A stretch of DNA of 64,000 nt from Gigaspora rosea (lineage: Eukaryota > Glomeromycota > Glomeromycetes > Diversisporales > Gigasporaceae). Both the position numbers and the translations under genes were made by a program. The notes under the pieces were generated by a model. It was given only the letters and a program-made list of their open reading frames with translations. It was not told where the DNA came from and did not search any database. This document shows positions 47,111 to 58,092 of this stretch, one piece after another (the first letter of the stretch is position 1; every line of letters begins with the position of its first letter). Location: the NCBI GenBank assembly GCA_003550325.1, contig QKWP01000422.1, positions 187,763 through 251,762 on the forward strand, in the 5' to 3' direction.

Positions 47111-48430
47111 AAAGTTGGTGATAGTAATCAAAATGGGAACAGAGTACAAAAAGATAGATAACGAACCAATCACCAGAATGGCAGAAAGGTAATCCTACGA
47201 CGAAATCAGAAATTGGCATGCTGAAGTTAAATAGGTAAACTGTTTGTACGAGTGGCCGATATTTGGGTGATTAAATCATCAGAGTAAAGACCGGAGTCTG
47301 CAGATTTATTGCAGAGATAGAGATAGATACACAAATGTGTATGTTTATGTGTAGATGTAAGGTGGGTGCGTATGTTATGTGTCACTTTACAATTCATGTT
47401 AATTTTAAAATGACACATGTCAATTTAAAATGATTAAAAAATTGCAAATTGATATATATCAAATAATAATTAATATTTTCACTCAGGCTTCGACCCTTCT
47501 GACCCAGTCATGTACAACGTAATACAAACAGAGATCACATGACTTTTGGGCTCTTGCACTTTGACCAATAGCTAGGTTATACAAAATCCCGGTCACGTGA
47601 TCCATACAACAATAATCGCCCAATCAAAATTTGAACCTGAAGTAGGTTCAAATTAAAACTACAAAATAATCTACTCACGATTGACAATAGTCGCTACATA
47701 GTAAAGTCCAAATTCTACTATGCAAATCGATTAAAATCGATTAAATAACCTTATTTGGAAGAACAAAATACACGAACAGTAAAATTTTTAGCAAGATTGG
47801 TAAACATTTTATTATTTGACTTTTAATTTTTACGTTCGATGAAAAAATTAAAATTTTTTTTAAAAAAATATTCGACAAACGTAAAAGTTAAAAGTCAAAT
47901 AATAAAATGTTTACAAATCTCGCTAAAAATTTTAATATATGTGTATTTTGTTCTTCCAAATAAGGGGGATTGCTAAAGCGGAGTAACTACTAAACTGACA
48001 GTCCATGGGGTTGTGCGGAAAATTGACATCTTATAACTGCAGCCAATCAACGTGCCCTGTGCCACCGATCTAATAGATCAAAAATTTTTTAAGGTATCAA
48101 AATTTTACGCGCTTATTGCAATGACTGACTTGAAGACTACTTGAAGTTCTCTGTGAGAACACCACTTATAGTATAAAAAAAAAGCCCTCGCGACAAGCTA
48201 TAGTTATACAGTGTATAAAAAAAAACGAAAAAAAAATAAAAAAACGAAAAAAAAATAAAAAAAAAAATAAAATAAAATAAAAAATAAAGAAATAAAGAAA
48301 GGGAACAGAATTTGTATGTACATAATAAATCTTTACAAGTTTTGACTAAATTCTATAGCAGAAGAGCAGCTTCCGGCAACAGTAAACAGAAAATTTAATA
48401 GAAAAAAACTATACGATCACTGTTACGGCC

Positions 48431-50120
48431 ATGTCAACCATCCGAGAATGCTTTTTTAACATAAATGAAATATTTGAGCTTTCCATTGAAGATTTTAATA
48501 ATCAGTAGGCTCTTGTCGATAATATTTGAACAAGATTTAATGGATACAAGTTGGATAATGGTGATGAATGTAAAACTTTCGTTTGTAGGCTTTCAAAGCC
48601 CAAGGAATCAAGCGGAAGAAAAGAAAATCTTCCTTCTGAAAAGCTTCGCATAACCTCGAAACACCCCGCTATTGATTGTGGAGCTAGAATTAGAATAACA
48701 TGGTTAGTGGTAACAAATATGGTTAGAATTGAAAGGATAAGAGTATAATTTAAAATATTGTTAATGTAATATATTTTTTTAAAATAGTGTTTTTTTTTAA
48801 TAATTAAAATAAATTAAAGATAAGAAGTACCCCTGATCATAGCCATTTAATGGAGAAAAATGATATGCGTAAACGGGCAAAATTTATTAAAGATATGGTG
48901 GCTAACGAAGCGAGCAAGGATTACAAACCCCTGACGATTACGAATGTTATCAGGAAAGAGGTTTCTAAATTACATGAGGACTCAGGCGTGAAGTATTTAA
49001 AAACTAAGGAGGTTGCTAATATCAAGCAGAAGCTTGTTGGTCCGATGAACTTGCATCTCGTTGGAGATGCAGATTTAAATTCTGATATGTTAAGTACAAC
49101 CGAATTTTTGCTAAAAAATAATTATCAGGTTGAGTCTTTTCAAAAGCGAGAATTGCTTGTGCACTTGCGGGGCCTATGTTTTTCAAATTTTTGGCAATTA
49201 GAAACTTCAACATGTTATAGTTGGCTAACGCTAATCGATTCTATGCATAATACTAATAAGCATGGGTGACGTTTATTTACTTTATACATTCGCGATAGCT
49301 GTGGTTGTTGGAATGTCAGCGCTCATTTTTTTGTTAATAGAGAAACTAGTGTGGCAGTTGCATCAGCATTAAAAGTTATTCGAAATTTTGCTCTGCGTTG
49401 GAATCTGAGGTATATGCTTCTTGACCAAAGCAGTGTGGAAGCAAATGGTATTGCACTAACTTTTCCAGATCTTTCAGTAGGTAAGAAGAGAATATGGGGT
49501 TTTTTTTACTTATATTTTATTTTATTTTTTATTTTATTTTATTTTTTTTATTTCATTTTTATTATTTTTATGTAATTTTATATGTCGTGAAAATATAAAT
49601 AAAATTTTATCTACAAATTACTTTGATTTATAGGAGAGCAAGAGTGTGATGTTCTCCTTTGTACTGTATATTTCATACGAACATGGATAAAAAATATTTA
49701 CCATGGCCTCACACTTAACAAAATGGTTCACGCGATGCACAAAAAAACACAAATTGGATGTGAAGAAGTTGTTCGTGATGCTATTAATACTTGTCCGGTT
49801 CAAGCTAATGCAAAATATATTAACAAAAACTATTTAAAAAATTCAAGACAATGGTCTCTCTGAGCTCGACAGCATTCACTGTTTCTTCTTCAAATCACTT
49901 CTACTAATTCTCTAAAATCTTTTCACAGTAAGTTAAAGCAAAAATATCTGTTCAATACGGGTTAATTGGCGAGTATCTTTACTAGCTTGAAACTTTTTTT
50001 ATTGTTTTTTTTTATTTTTCGCATGAAAAAATTTTGTGCCAGGTTTTGTCAATCGAATTTGCATTGCTAAGGAAAATGCACTTGAGCTTTTATTTTTACA
50101 TAATAATAATATTTATTCAT
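48431..50120 (+). pseudogene. MULE transposase, N-terminal and catalytic part
   Basis: From the ATG at 48431 the frame carries a FAR1/WRKY-GCM1-like DNA-binding region (GYKLDNGDECKTFVCRLSK, CGARIRITW, PDHSH) and then the DDE core. The first Asp is in LIDSMHNTNKHG and the second in MLLDQSSVEANGIALTFPDL, followed by VYFIRTWIKNI. An intron 49481-49633 (GT-AG) joins SVG to EQECD in frame. In-frame stops at 48506 (TAG), 48527, 49267 and 49861 (TGA) all stand where tryptophan is expected. The residue expected to be the third catalytic acid, in NSxESFH, is Lys (AAA, 49915-49917). The donor after IERI at about 48738 is degraded. Intact relatives cut and paste their own element; this copy cannot. Confidence 0.8.
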
Positions 50121-50657
50121 AAAAATCTGGTAAGTAGTATTATGTATATTTTACTAGGGTTTTATATTTCTTAATTTACGACATATAATCAATATATTTT
50201 TAATAACTTAGTATTCGAAAAACATTTTAATTCATCAAAGTCAACCAAATATTAGACTTCGGACTCTTAAAGCAAATTAATAAAATGTATAGCGAAGAAA
50301 GAACAGCTGTTAATTCTTTTATTCAATCTTGCCAAGGCGAGATAGTAAGAAGAAAAGAAGAAGTAAAAAAACTAGAAGGCGAAAAAGGCGAATATGACTC
50401 CAAATTCATGAAATGCCGGCATATCAAACCTCAATGTCTTATTAAGCATGGATATAAACATGATAAGAGATCAAACGTTTATAGCTTTGGACAAATTCTT
50501 TGAAAAATTTCAAGGAAAGGCCTTAGACGAACAATTCTGTAATAAAAGTATTGTTCCAACATCGCCTATAATCAATGGATTTGTCTAAACCAATATCCAC
50601 AGAATCACCAATATCAAACACAGGCAAAGTTGTAGGCGTACAAAATATAGGTACGTA

Positions 50658-53117
50658 AGGACCCCGGACATCTCTCATATAGGTCATAACTAATCTGCAC
50701 AAATTTTAAGGTTTTTGCTACCTCTAAAATCAAGTAAATTTGCTAAAAATTCAATTATTACATGAAGTTTTTATAGTAATTTGCTAAAAACTAAATTATT
50801 ACATTTAGATAGTGCTCTTAGGTTCAGGTGCTCTAAAAAAAATTGTGCAGCATATAAAAATACATTTTACTGGCATATTTACTTTTATATTTCTTGAAAA
50901 TTTAAGAAGAGATACTTAATTTTGGATTTTTTGATCAAAAAATCAAAAATTAAGCATCTTTTCTTAAATTTTCAAGAAATATAAAAGTAAATTTACTTGC
51001 ATAATGTATTTTTATGTGCTAAATAAGTTTTATTAGAGCAAAATATTATAATCATTTAATAAAATTTTGGGTATAATATTATTTTATTAATAAAATTAAG
51101 GAATTGCTATTCGATTTTGTCACTTAAATATTTTAACTTTTAAAACCTTTTATTAATATTATCTCTATAAGTTCTTGATCAAATTTAATAAATTTTTTTT
51201 TATTTGAATTCTATGGATTCGTACAATTAAAATAAAAAAATTTTCATCAAATTTGGTCAAGAACTCGTAAAGATATCTTTGATGAAAGTTCCTGTAAACA
51301 ATTTCAACGCAGCTTCTTTGCAATATGTTTTTTTGCTTTTTCAAAATAACCCACTGTTCGGCGATGATTTACAAGAAATTTTACTATGCTAACTAAAAAA
51401 AAATTTATAACAAGACTTATAGCGCATATCATGGACTAATAGAATCTCAAATTTCATGAAAAAATATTGAAAACTCATAAAGATATTAACGTTTTTGTAA
51501 ATTTGAACGCATACGTTTTCGCAAGTTTTCCCCTAAATTCAAATGCTTCTGGAGGCACTTTCTCAAAATGAAACATACAAAATACGATTAAATAAGTTGA
51601 TAGAATAGATATTCAAGAGTTTTCAGTTAAAATTTTATCAAAAACGGATTAATATTGATGAAGTTTTAATGATTTTTTCAATTTGCTTCCAGATTCGGGA
51701 TTTTCTAAAATTTTCAATTTTGATCAAAACAGAAAAATCACCATCACAGGCTAGATTTTCACAAGTTCAAATGAAACAAGTTACTGCGCACTAATAAAAT
51801 CAATAGAGAATAGATTAAAATTTTGCTTTCTAAAATTTCAAGTTATTTGGTTAAATATTCATTCTATAATAGCTTTTTTTAATTTGGCGCAGCTTCTTTA
51901 AAAGAAGCTGCGCCAAATGAAAAAAGCTATTATAGAATGAATATTTAACCAAATAACTTGAAATTTTAGAAAGCAAAATTTTAATCTATTCTCTATTGAT
52001 TTTATTAGTGCGCAGTAACTTGTTTCATTTGAACTTGTGAAAATCTAGCCTGTGATGGTGATTTTTCTGTTTTGATCAAAATTGAAAATTTTAGAAAATC
52101 CCGAATCTGGAAGCAAATTGAAAAAATCATTAAAACTTCATCAATATTAATCCGTTTTTGATAAAATTTTAACTGAAAACTCTTGAATATCTATTCTATC
52201 AACTTATTTAATCGTATTTTGTATGTTTCATTTTGAGAAAGTGCCTCCAGAAGCATTTGAATTTAGGGGAAAACTTGCGAAAACGTATGCGTTCAAATTT
52301 ACAAAAACGTTAATATCTTTATGAGTTTTCAATATTTTTTCATGAAATTTGAGATTCTATTAGTCCATGATATGCGCTATAAGTCTTGTTATAAAATTTT
52401 TTTTAGTTAGCATAGTAAAATTTCTTGTAAATCATCGCCGAACAGTGGGTTATTTTGAAAAAGCAAAAAAACATATTGCAAAGAAGCTGCGTTGAAATTG
52501 TTTACAGGAACTTTCATCAAAGATATCTTTACGAGTTCTTGACCAAATTTGATGAAAATTTTTTTATTTTAATTGTACGAATCCATAGAATTCAAATAAA
52601 AAAAAATTTATTAAATTTGATCAAGAACTTATAGAGATAATATTAACTACAATTATTATGTGAATTACTAACTAATTCACATCTCTATGCAATTGCATTA
52701 CATATTTATTTGTTTATTGATATACAATCACGATCAATGATCATAATATATATGCGGGGTAAGTACCAAGTTGCTATTGATACTAAAACCCGATTACATG
52801 CTACAACTACTTTTATTTATTTTTAATTATAATTGATTATCACTTTACTCTATATAGCAATTAACAACTTGTTATATCTGGATCAATCATTATAGCGCAA
52901 CTTAACTTGTTACAATAATTTTGGCAAAAATGTGGGTAAATTGCTAAAAATAAAATATAACATGCATAAAATCTTTGTAATTCGCCAAAATATTCAACTA
53001 TGACCCTTTTTAAAATTAATTTCAATTTGCTAAAATTTAAATTTGGACCCTAGATCAAATTTGAATCAATTTGCTAAAAAAAAATATATAACATATATCA
53101 GAGATGTCCGGGGTCCT
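50658..53117. mobile_element. 2.46-kb AGGACCCC-type element with near 8-bp duplication
   Basis: The ends AGGACCCCGGACATCTCTCA and (reverse-complemented) AGGACCCCGGACATCTCTGA are flanked by GGTACGTA (50650-50657) and GGTATGTA (53118-53125). Same termini as the 39529-39826 and 32982-33451 MITEs. Interior: a hairpin of about 200 bp at 50825-51030 and the large palindrome. No transposase frame. Confidence 0.8.
51107..52646. mobile_element. near-perfect palindromic (fold-back) element
   Basis: Two arms of about 745 bp meet at 51900 (AGCTTCTTT-A-AAAGAAGCT). Everywhere I compared them they are identical, for example GTAAACAATTTCAACGCAGC at 51293 against GCTGCGTTGAAATTGTTTAC at 52484. The left side extends about 45 bp further to GGAATTGCTATTC, the end seen at 6774; the right side lacks it. 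The arms correspond to the relic at 5140-5345 plus 6541-6774. Confidence 0.85.
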
Positions 53118-54112
53118 GGTATGTATGAAATTAAAGAAAAAAGGGACTATGATAAAAAATAATCAAATTAATATATGATATAGCTGTTTAAATGCGGTAA
53201 TCTGCACTTACGCTTTGTTCATATTTTTAGAAAAAAATAAAGAAGAACCTATAGAAGGTAGACCATCTCAATTTATCAAACTTTACAAAAAATGTTAGGA
53301 TAGCGATCCCGCCAATCGCCTAGAATAAAAGTAATTCTCAATGCTTTAAATAAATTATTCCTGATGAAACTTTGGGTCAACACTATTGAACATCAGCTTA
53401 AAATAGTGAAATTCCTTCAAATCATCAAGATAATTTAAGTTTACTCGTAAATCCACTTGAAATACAACATTTTCGCCTTATTTATCTGATACCTCAGTAC
53501 AGAACGGCAATATCCTTAGAATTTGAGGAAGGATGCACATGAATTTTTTGAGCAAGACAAAATTTCGCAAAGCATTAGAACTTATATTTGAGAAATTCTA
53601 GGAAACAGCCAGCATAGTCCTGAAAATCAAAGCTTCAACCCGGAATCATGCAGGCTTGAAAATTTGAATTAATAATGGCACTTCACAAAAACATCACATA
53701 GACCTTGCTAGATCTTAGCTCAATGAACTTGGACAATTTGGAGAAAAAGCATTAGCAGATGAACTTTCCAAGAACATCACGTTGAAATATTTAAATATTA
53801 CTAGTAATGATCTTGGATTAGAAGAAGGAAAGCGTTAGCAAGTGCACTTTGAAATAACACTTCGCTGATTTCTTTGAATCCTCGATCTAATAATTTGGAT
53901 TAATCGGAGGATATGCACCTTAGAAAAAAATAGTAATAAGTTCATAAAGAGAGAATTTTTAAATCATACAAATCTTTTTAATTTCTCAAGTTTTTTAAGC
54001 ATTTAAACAATATTCTAGGTATGACTTAAAAATTAAATTTACCAGGTAATTTTCGGGTATAGCATTTTCATTTTTAAAGGTTTAAAAAATATTGAAATTT
54101 ATTTTTTTTTTT

Positions 54113-54775
54113 AGCATGCAAGTTCGATTGGTTACGATATTATTATGTGAACCTGGCAAATTTTTTTTTTTTTTTTGTTTTTTAACAGTATTTATTTATC
54201 ATCTAGGGGCATGTCAAATTCTTTTAGAACTTGACAACAAAAAAATGATGGTAGCAAAAAAAACTGCTAGCGAATTTCGTACCAAAAGAATTTCTCTCGC
54301 CAATGTTAGACCAGAAGTTCTTAATGAAATACATAAATTTCCTTTCCCCGTTCAGAGACTTGTTGCAGAAAAAGTACATGCCGTTGCAAAAAGACTAGAA
54401 GAAGAAAAGGGTTTACCAAACCTTGCAAGTGCAGAATGCTCATACAGATTCTTCAATCGGTATATGTTACCATGTCACTATATTTTCCATGAACAACTTT
54501 GTGGTGTTAATATTTTAACTCTGGAAGTTTGGGAAAGCTTTCACAGAGCATTCGAAGAGGGTGGCATGGAGGTATATCAAACTCGTGGTCTTGTGGAAAT
54601 ACCTGTTCCTCAGATACCTGCAGCTGATAAAGCAGATGAAAAAAGTTGATCAAAAATGAATGAACTATTTGAAAGAACCAGTGACTGCTACTATAGATTG
54701 GTAGAGAAAAACGTAGATGATGTATCACGATTCGTTGGAAATTTAGAAAAAATACTAGAGCCAGCAATTAATTGA
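54113..54775 (+). pseudogene. MULE transposase, C-terminal part with SWIM-like zinc finger
   Basis: After a T-rich acceptor (TTTTTTTAG before 54113) the frame reads RPEVLNEIHKFPFPVQRLV, AEKVHAVAKRLEEEKGLPNL, then a SWIM-type finger (C in AECSYRFF, then LPCHYIFH), TLEVWESFHRAFEEGGMEVY, and a charged tail. A TGA at 54647-54649 precedes SKMNELFERTSDCYYRLVEK; the family usually has W there. The final stop is at 54773-54775. Together with 48431-50120 this would be the single transposase gene, now separated by about 4 kb. Confidence 0.65.
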
Positions 54776-55009
54776 ACAAAAAAAAATAAAAAAAAAATAA
54801 AAAAAAATAAAAAAATTTATATGTTCTGGAATGAATTGAGTTGAAAGGATAAGCACAAAGCATTTATTCATTATCAGAGATGAAAACTGAAAAGATAGCA
54901 CAAGGCATTCGCTGGATTGTAAATTTTTTTTTACCCCAGTTTTTTTTTTAATCAATTTTAATAAACCCGCGAATATTAAAGTTTTTTAAATTAGTAAATT
55001 TTCTTTATA

Positions 55010-56520
55010 CTCGTGCACAAAATAATTCAAAAAAAATAAATTAAATAGTAACTATTCATGAACTAAACTGCTTAGGTTAATTAATTTTCTTTGTATTTTA
55101 CACACTAAATTAATCTGATTTAAAAAAAAATTAAATATAAATCTAAATTTAATAAATCTCTTTATTTATACATCAAATTAACGAATTAAATAATAAATAT
55201 TCACATACTTGAATAACTTATTTTAAATAGTCAAATTAATTTTTTACACTTACGCACTAAATCAACACGAACAAACCGAAATTAAATAGTGAATATTCTA
55301 AACTTAAATTAATAGATTTCTTTGTATTTATGCACTATAAATTAAGAAAAATTAAGCCGTAAATATTTACAAACCAGAATAACCCGATTTTAAACAAATA
55401 GATTAATAAATATTTTATACTTGGCACTGAATCAACACGAACAAAATGAAATTAAATAGTAAATATTTTAAATTTAAACTAATTGATTTCTTTGTATTTG
55501 CACAAAAACTTAACCTGAATTAAAGGAAATAAAGCAGTAAATATTCATGAACCTGAATAGCTGATTTTAAGCAAATAGATTAATAAATATTCTTTATACT
55601 TACGTATCAAATTAACACGAACAAAATCAAATTAAATAAAATAAAAAAATTTACTTGTATTAACACATCAAATTAACCTGAATTAAATAAATAAATATTT
55701 AAGAACTGAATAGCTTATTTTAAAGAGTTGGATTAATAAATATTCTTTATACTTACGCACTAATCAACACGAACAAAATGAAACTTAAATTCATAAATTT
55801 CTTTGATTTATGCGCCTAAATTAATCCGAATTAACGTGAATTAAAGAAAATTAAATAATAAATATTCTTTATACTTACACCTCAATTAATAAGAACAAAA
55901 TAAAATAAATAATAAATATTCTAAACTTAAATAAATTTGCTTGTATTTACCTATCAAATTAACTTAAATTAAAAGAAATAAATATTCGAGAACCTGAATA
56001 GCTAGCTGGATTAATAAATATTCTTTATACTTACGCACTAAATCAACACGAACAACATGAACCTAAATTCATAAATTTCTTCGTAATTACGCACCTGAAT
56101 TAATGTGAATTAAAGAAAGTTAAATAATAAATATTCATGAATCTGAATAGCTTAATTTAAACAACTTGATCAATTAATATTCTTTATACTAACCACTGAA
56201 TCAACGCGAACAAAATGAAATTAAATCGTAAATCATCTAAAACTAAATTAATAAGTTTATGCAAATGAATTAAAGGAAAATTAAACAATAAATATTCATG
56301 AATCTGAATAACTTATTATAAACAGATTAAAATGATAAATAGTAAAATTTTTTTGCATGTACGCTTTAAATTAATCTGAATTAAAGGAGATTAAATAATA
56401 AACATTTACAAATATGAATTACTTATTTAAAAAAGTTGGATTAATAAAATTTCTTCACACTTATACACTAAATTAACACAAACAAAGGAAGTTAATAGAA
56501 ATGATTCGAAAATTTTTTTT
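55010..56520. repeat. tandem repeat, unit about 170 bp, inside the MULE
   Basis: ATCAACACGAACAAA recurs near 55261, 55431, 55612, 55766, 56041 and 56202, with CTTTATACTTACGCACTAA before it and GAATAGCTTATTTTAAA in between. It occupies the subterminal right side of the element. Diverged relatives lie at 28440-29140. Confidence 0.75.
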
Positions 56521-56599
56521 GTATTGCTCATAAATTAATTTATTAATTATTTTTTTTTTAATTTATTAAAATTGTCATATTACAATGTTTTTTTTAAAA

Positions 56600-56890
56600 A
56601 AAATATTAACCCTCTTAATTCTAACCATATTTGAAGCTGCTAACTATATTATTCTAATTCTAGCTTCACAATCAATAGCGAGTCTTTTCCTGATTATGCG
56701 AAGCTTTTCAGGAAAAAGAGTTTCTTTCACTTGATTTCTTGAGTTTTGAAAGTCTACAGACAAAGGTTTAATTTATACCATTTATCCAAATTGTATCTAT
56801 TAAATCTTGTCAAAATATTATTAACAAGAACCCACTGCTTATTTTCGTTTACATTAAAAAAAGTGTTCTCAGATAGTTGACATGGCCGTG
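56600..56890 (-). pseudogene. inverted duplicate of the transposase first exon
   Basis: On the minus strand, starting at the ATG near 56883 (ATGTCAACTATCTGAGAACA), the sequence parallels 48431-48745: QWVLVNNI, TRFNRYNLD, a TTTCAAAACTC block and GAAAAGCTTCGCATAATC. It keeps TGG where the main copy has TAG at 48506. Frameshifts make it non-functional; it is part of the right inverted repeat. Confidence 0.75.
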
Positions 56891-58092
56891 GCGGTAATTG
56901 TTTCCTTTTTTTTTTTCTTTAGTTTCCTATTTACTATTTGTTGCAGAGTCCTTTTTAATAACTGCAAGCCGCTTGTTTGGTGCAGAATTTGGCCAGAACT
57001 TGCTTCTTGCTGTTTGCAGAGTGTTCGTTTACTTGTGGATACCTTTTTTACGATCAAAAATTTACAAGTTAGACTCTACTTTTTATTTTTATTATTATTA
57101 TTTATTATAACTACTAGCTTACCGCAGAAGTTTCTCTTTATAATTATTGTTCTCACAGAGAACTTCAAGCTAGTAAATACGAATTCCAAGTAGTTTACCT
57201 TGAACAAAAAAATTTTTTTTTGTATTACTAGACGGTGGCACGGGCGCAGTGATTGGCTGCAATTGACAGATGATCATTTGACCTGCACGACCCCCCTAGA
57301 CTGTCGATTTAATAGTTAATCTGCTTTAGCGGACCCCCAAATAAGGTTACTTAATCGATTTTAATCGATTTATATAGTAGAATTTGGACTTTACTATGTA
57401 GCAACTACTTGCGATCACTAAAAAACCAAAGAGGTTTTTTAATGATCGCAAGTAGTTGCTACATAGTAAAGTCCAAATTCTACTATGCAAATCGATTAAA
57501 ATCGATTAAATAACCTTATTTGGAAGAACAAAATACACATACTATAAAATTTTTAGCAAGATTAGTAAACATTTTATTATTTGACTTTTAACTTTTACGT
57601 TCGATGAAAAAATTCAAATTTTTTTAAAAAAATATATTTGATGAACGTAAAAGTTAAAAGTCAAATAATAAAATGTTTACTAATCTCACTAAAAATTTTA
57701 CTATATGTGTATGTTGTTCTTCCAAATAAGATTACTTAATCGATTTTAATCGATTTGCATAGTAGAATTTGGACTTTACTATGTAGCGACTATTGTCAAT
57801 CATGAGTAGATTATTTTGTAGTTTTAATTTGAACCTACTTCAGGTTCAAATTTTGATTTAGCAATTATTGTTGTATGGATCACGTGACCAGATTTTGTAT
57901 AACCTACCATTGGTCAAAGTGCAAGAACCCAAAAGTCATGTGATCTCTGTTTGTATTACATTGTACATGACTGGGTCGGAAGGGTCGGAGCCGGAGTGAA
58001 AATATTAATTATTATTTGACATATGTCAATTTGCAATTTAAATCGACATATGTTATTTTAAAATTGACATAAATTGTGAAGTGGCATATAAT

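Larger units (their letters stand above)
50285..53930 (+). pseudogene. decayed kinase-leucine-rich-repeat gene inside the transposase gene
   Basis: A first open frame (50285-50503) ends with the kinase C-lobe motif DKRSNVYSFGQIL, then TGA, then KIS, where family members have ILWEIS. After the 2.46-kb insertion the kinase continues at 53237 with EEPIEGRPSQFIKLYKKC, a TAG (53296-53298) where the family has W, then DSDPANR. Downstream, 53640-53930 reads HKNIT, LLDLSSMNL, GEKALADELSKNITLKYLN and ITSNDLGLEEGK, typical leucine-rich repeats. The N-lobe and catalytic loop are missing and 50285-50440 is a charged coiled-coil-like stretch I do not recognise. It lies between the two halves of the transposase, so it was inserted into or captured by the element. 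Confidence 0.6.
47966..57337 (+). mobile_element. 9.4-kb Mutator-like element with long inverted repeats
   Basis: Flanked by the 9-bp duplication CAAATAAGG (47957-47965 and 57338-57346). The ends GGGATTGCTAAAGCGGAGTA and (reverse-complemented) GGGGTCCGCTAAAGCAGATT begin inverted repeats of about 750-800 bp. They share TGCAGCCAATCA, GTGCCACCG and GAAGTTCTCTGTGAGAACA, and continue into an inverted copy of the transposase first exon (56600-56890 against 48431-48745). It encodes a decayed MULE transposase in two parts (48431-50120 and 54113-54775), between which lie a kinase-LRR relic and a 2.46-kb element. A tandem repeat fills 55.0-56.5 kb. Confidence 0.83.

Noticed and set aside
56882..57193. 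103-residue plus frame at the right end of the MULE
   Set aside because: Antisense to the inverted terminal repeat; runs of Phe come from a T-tract.
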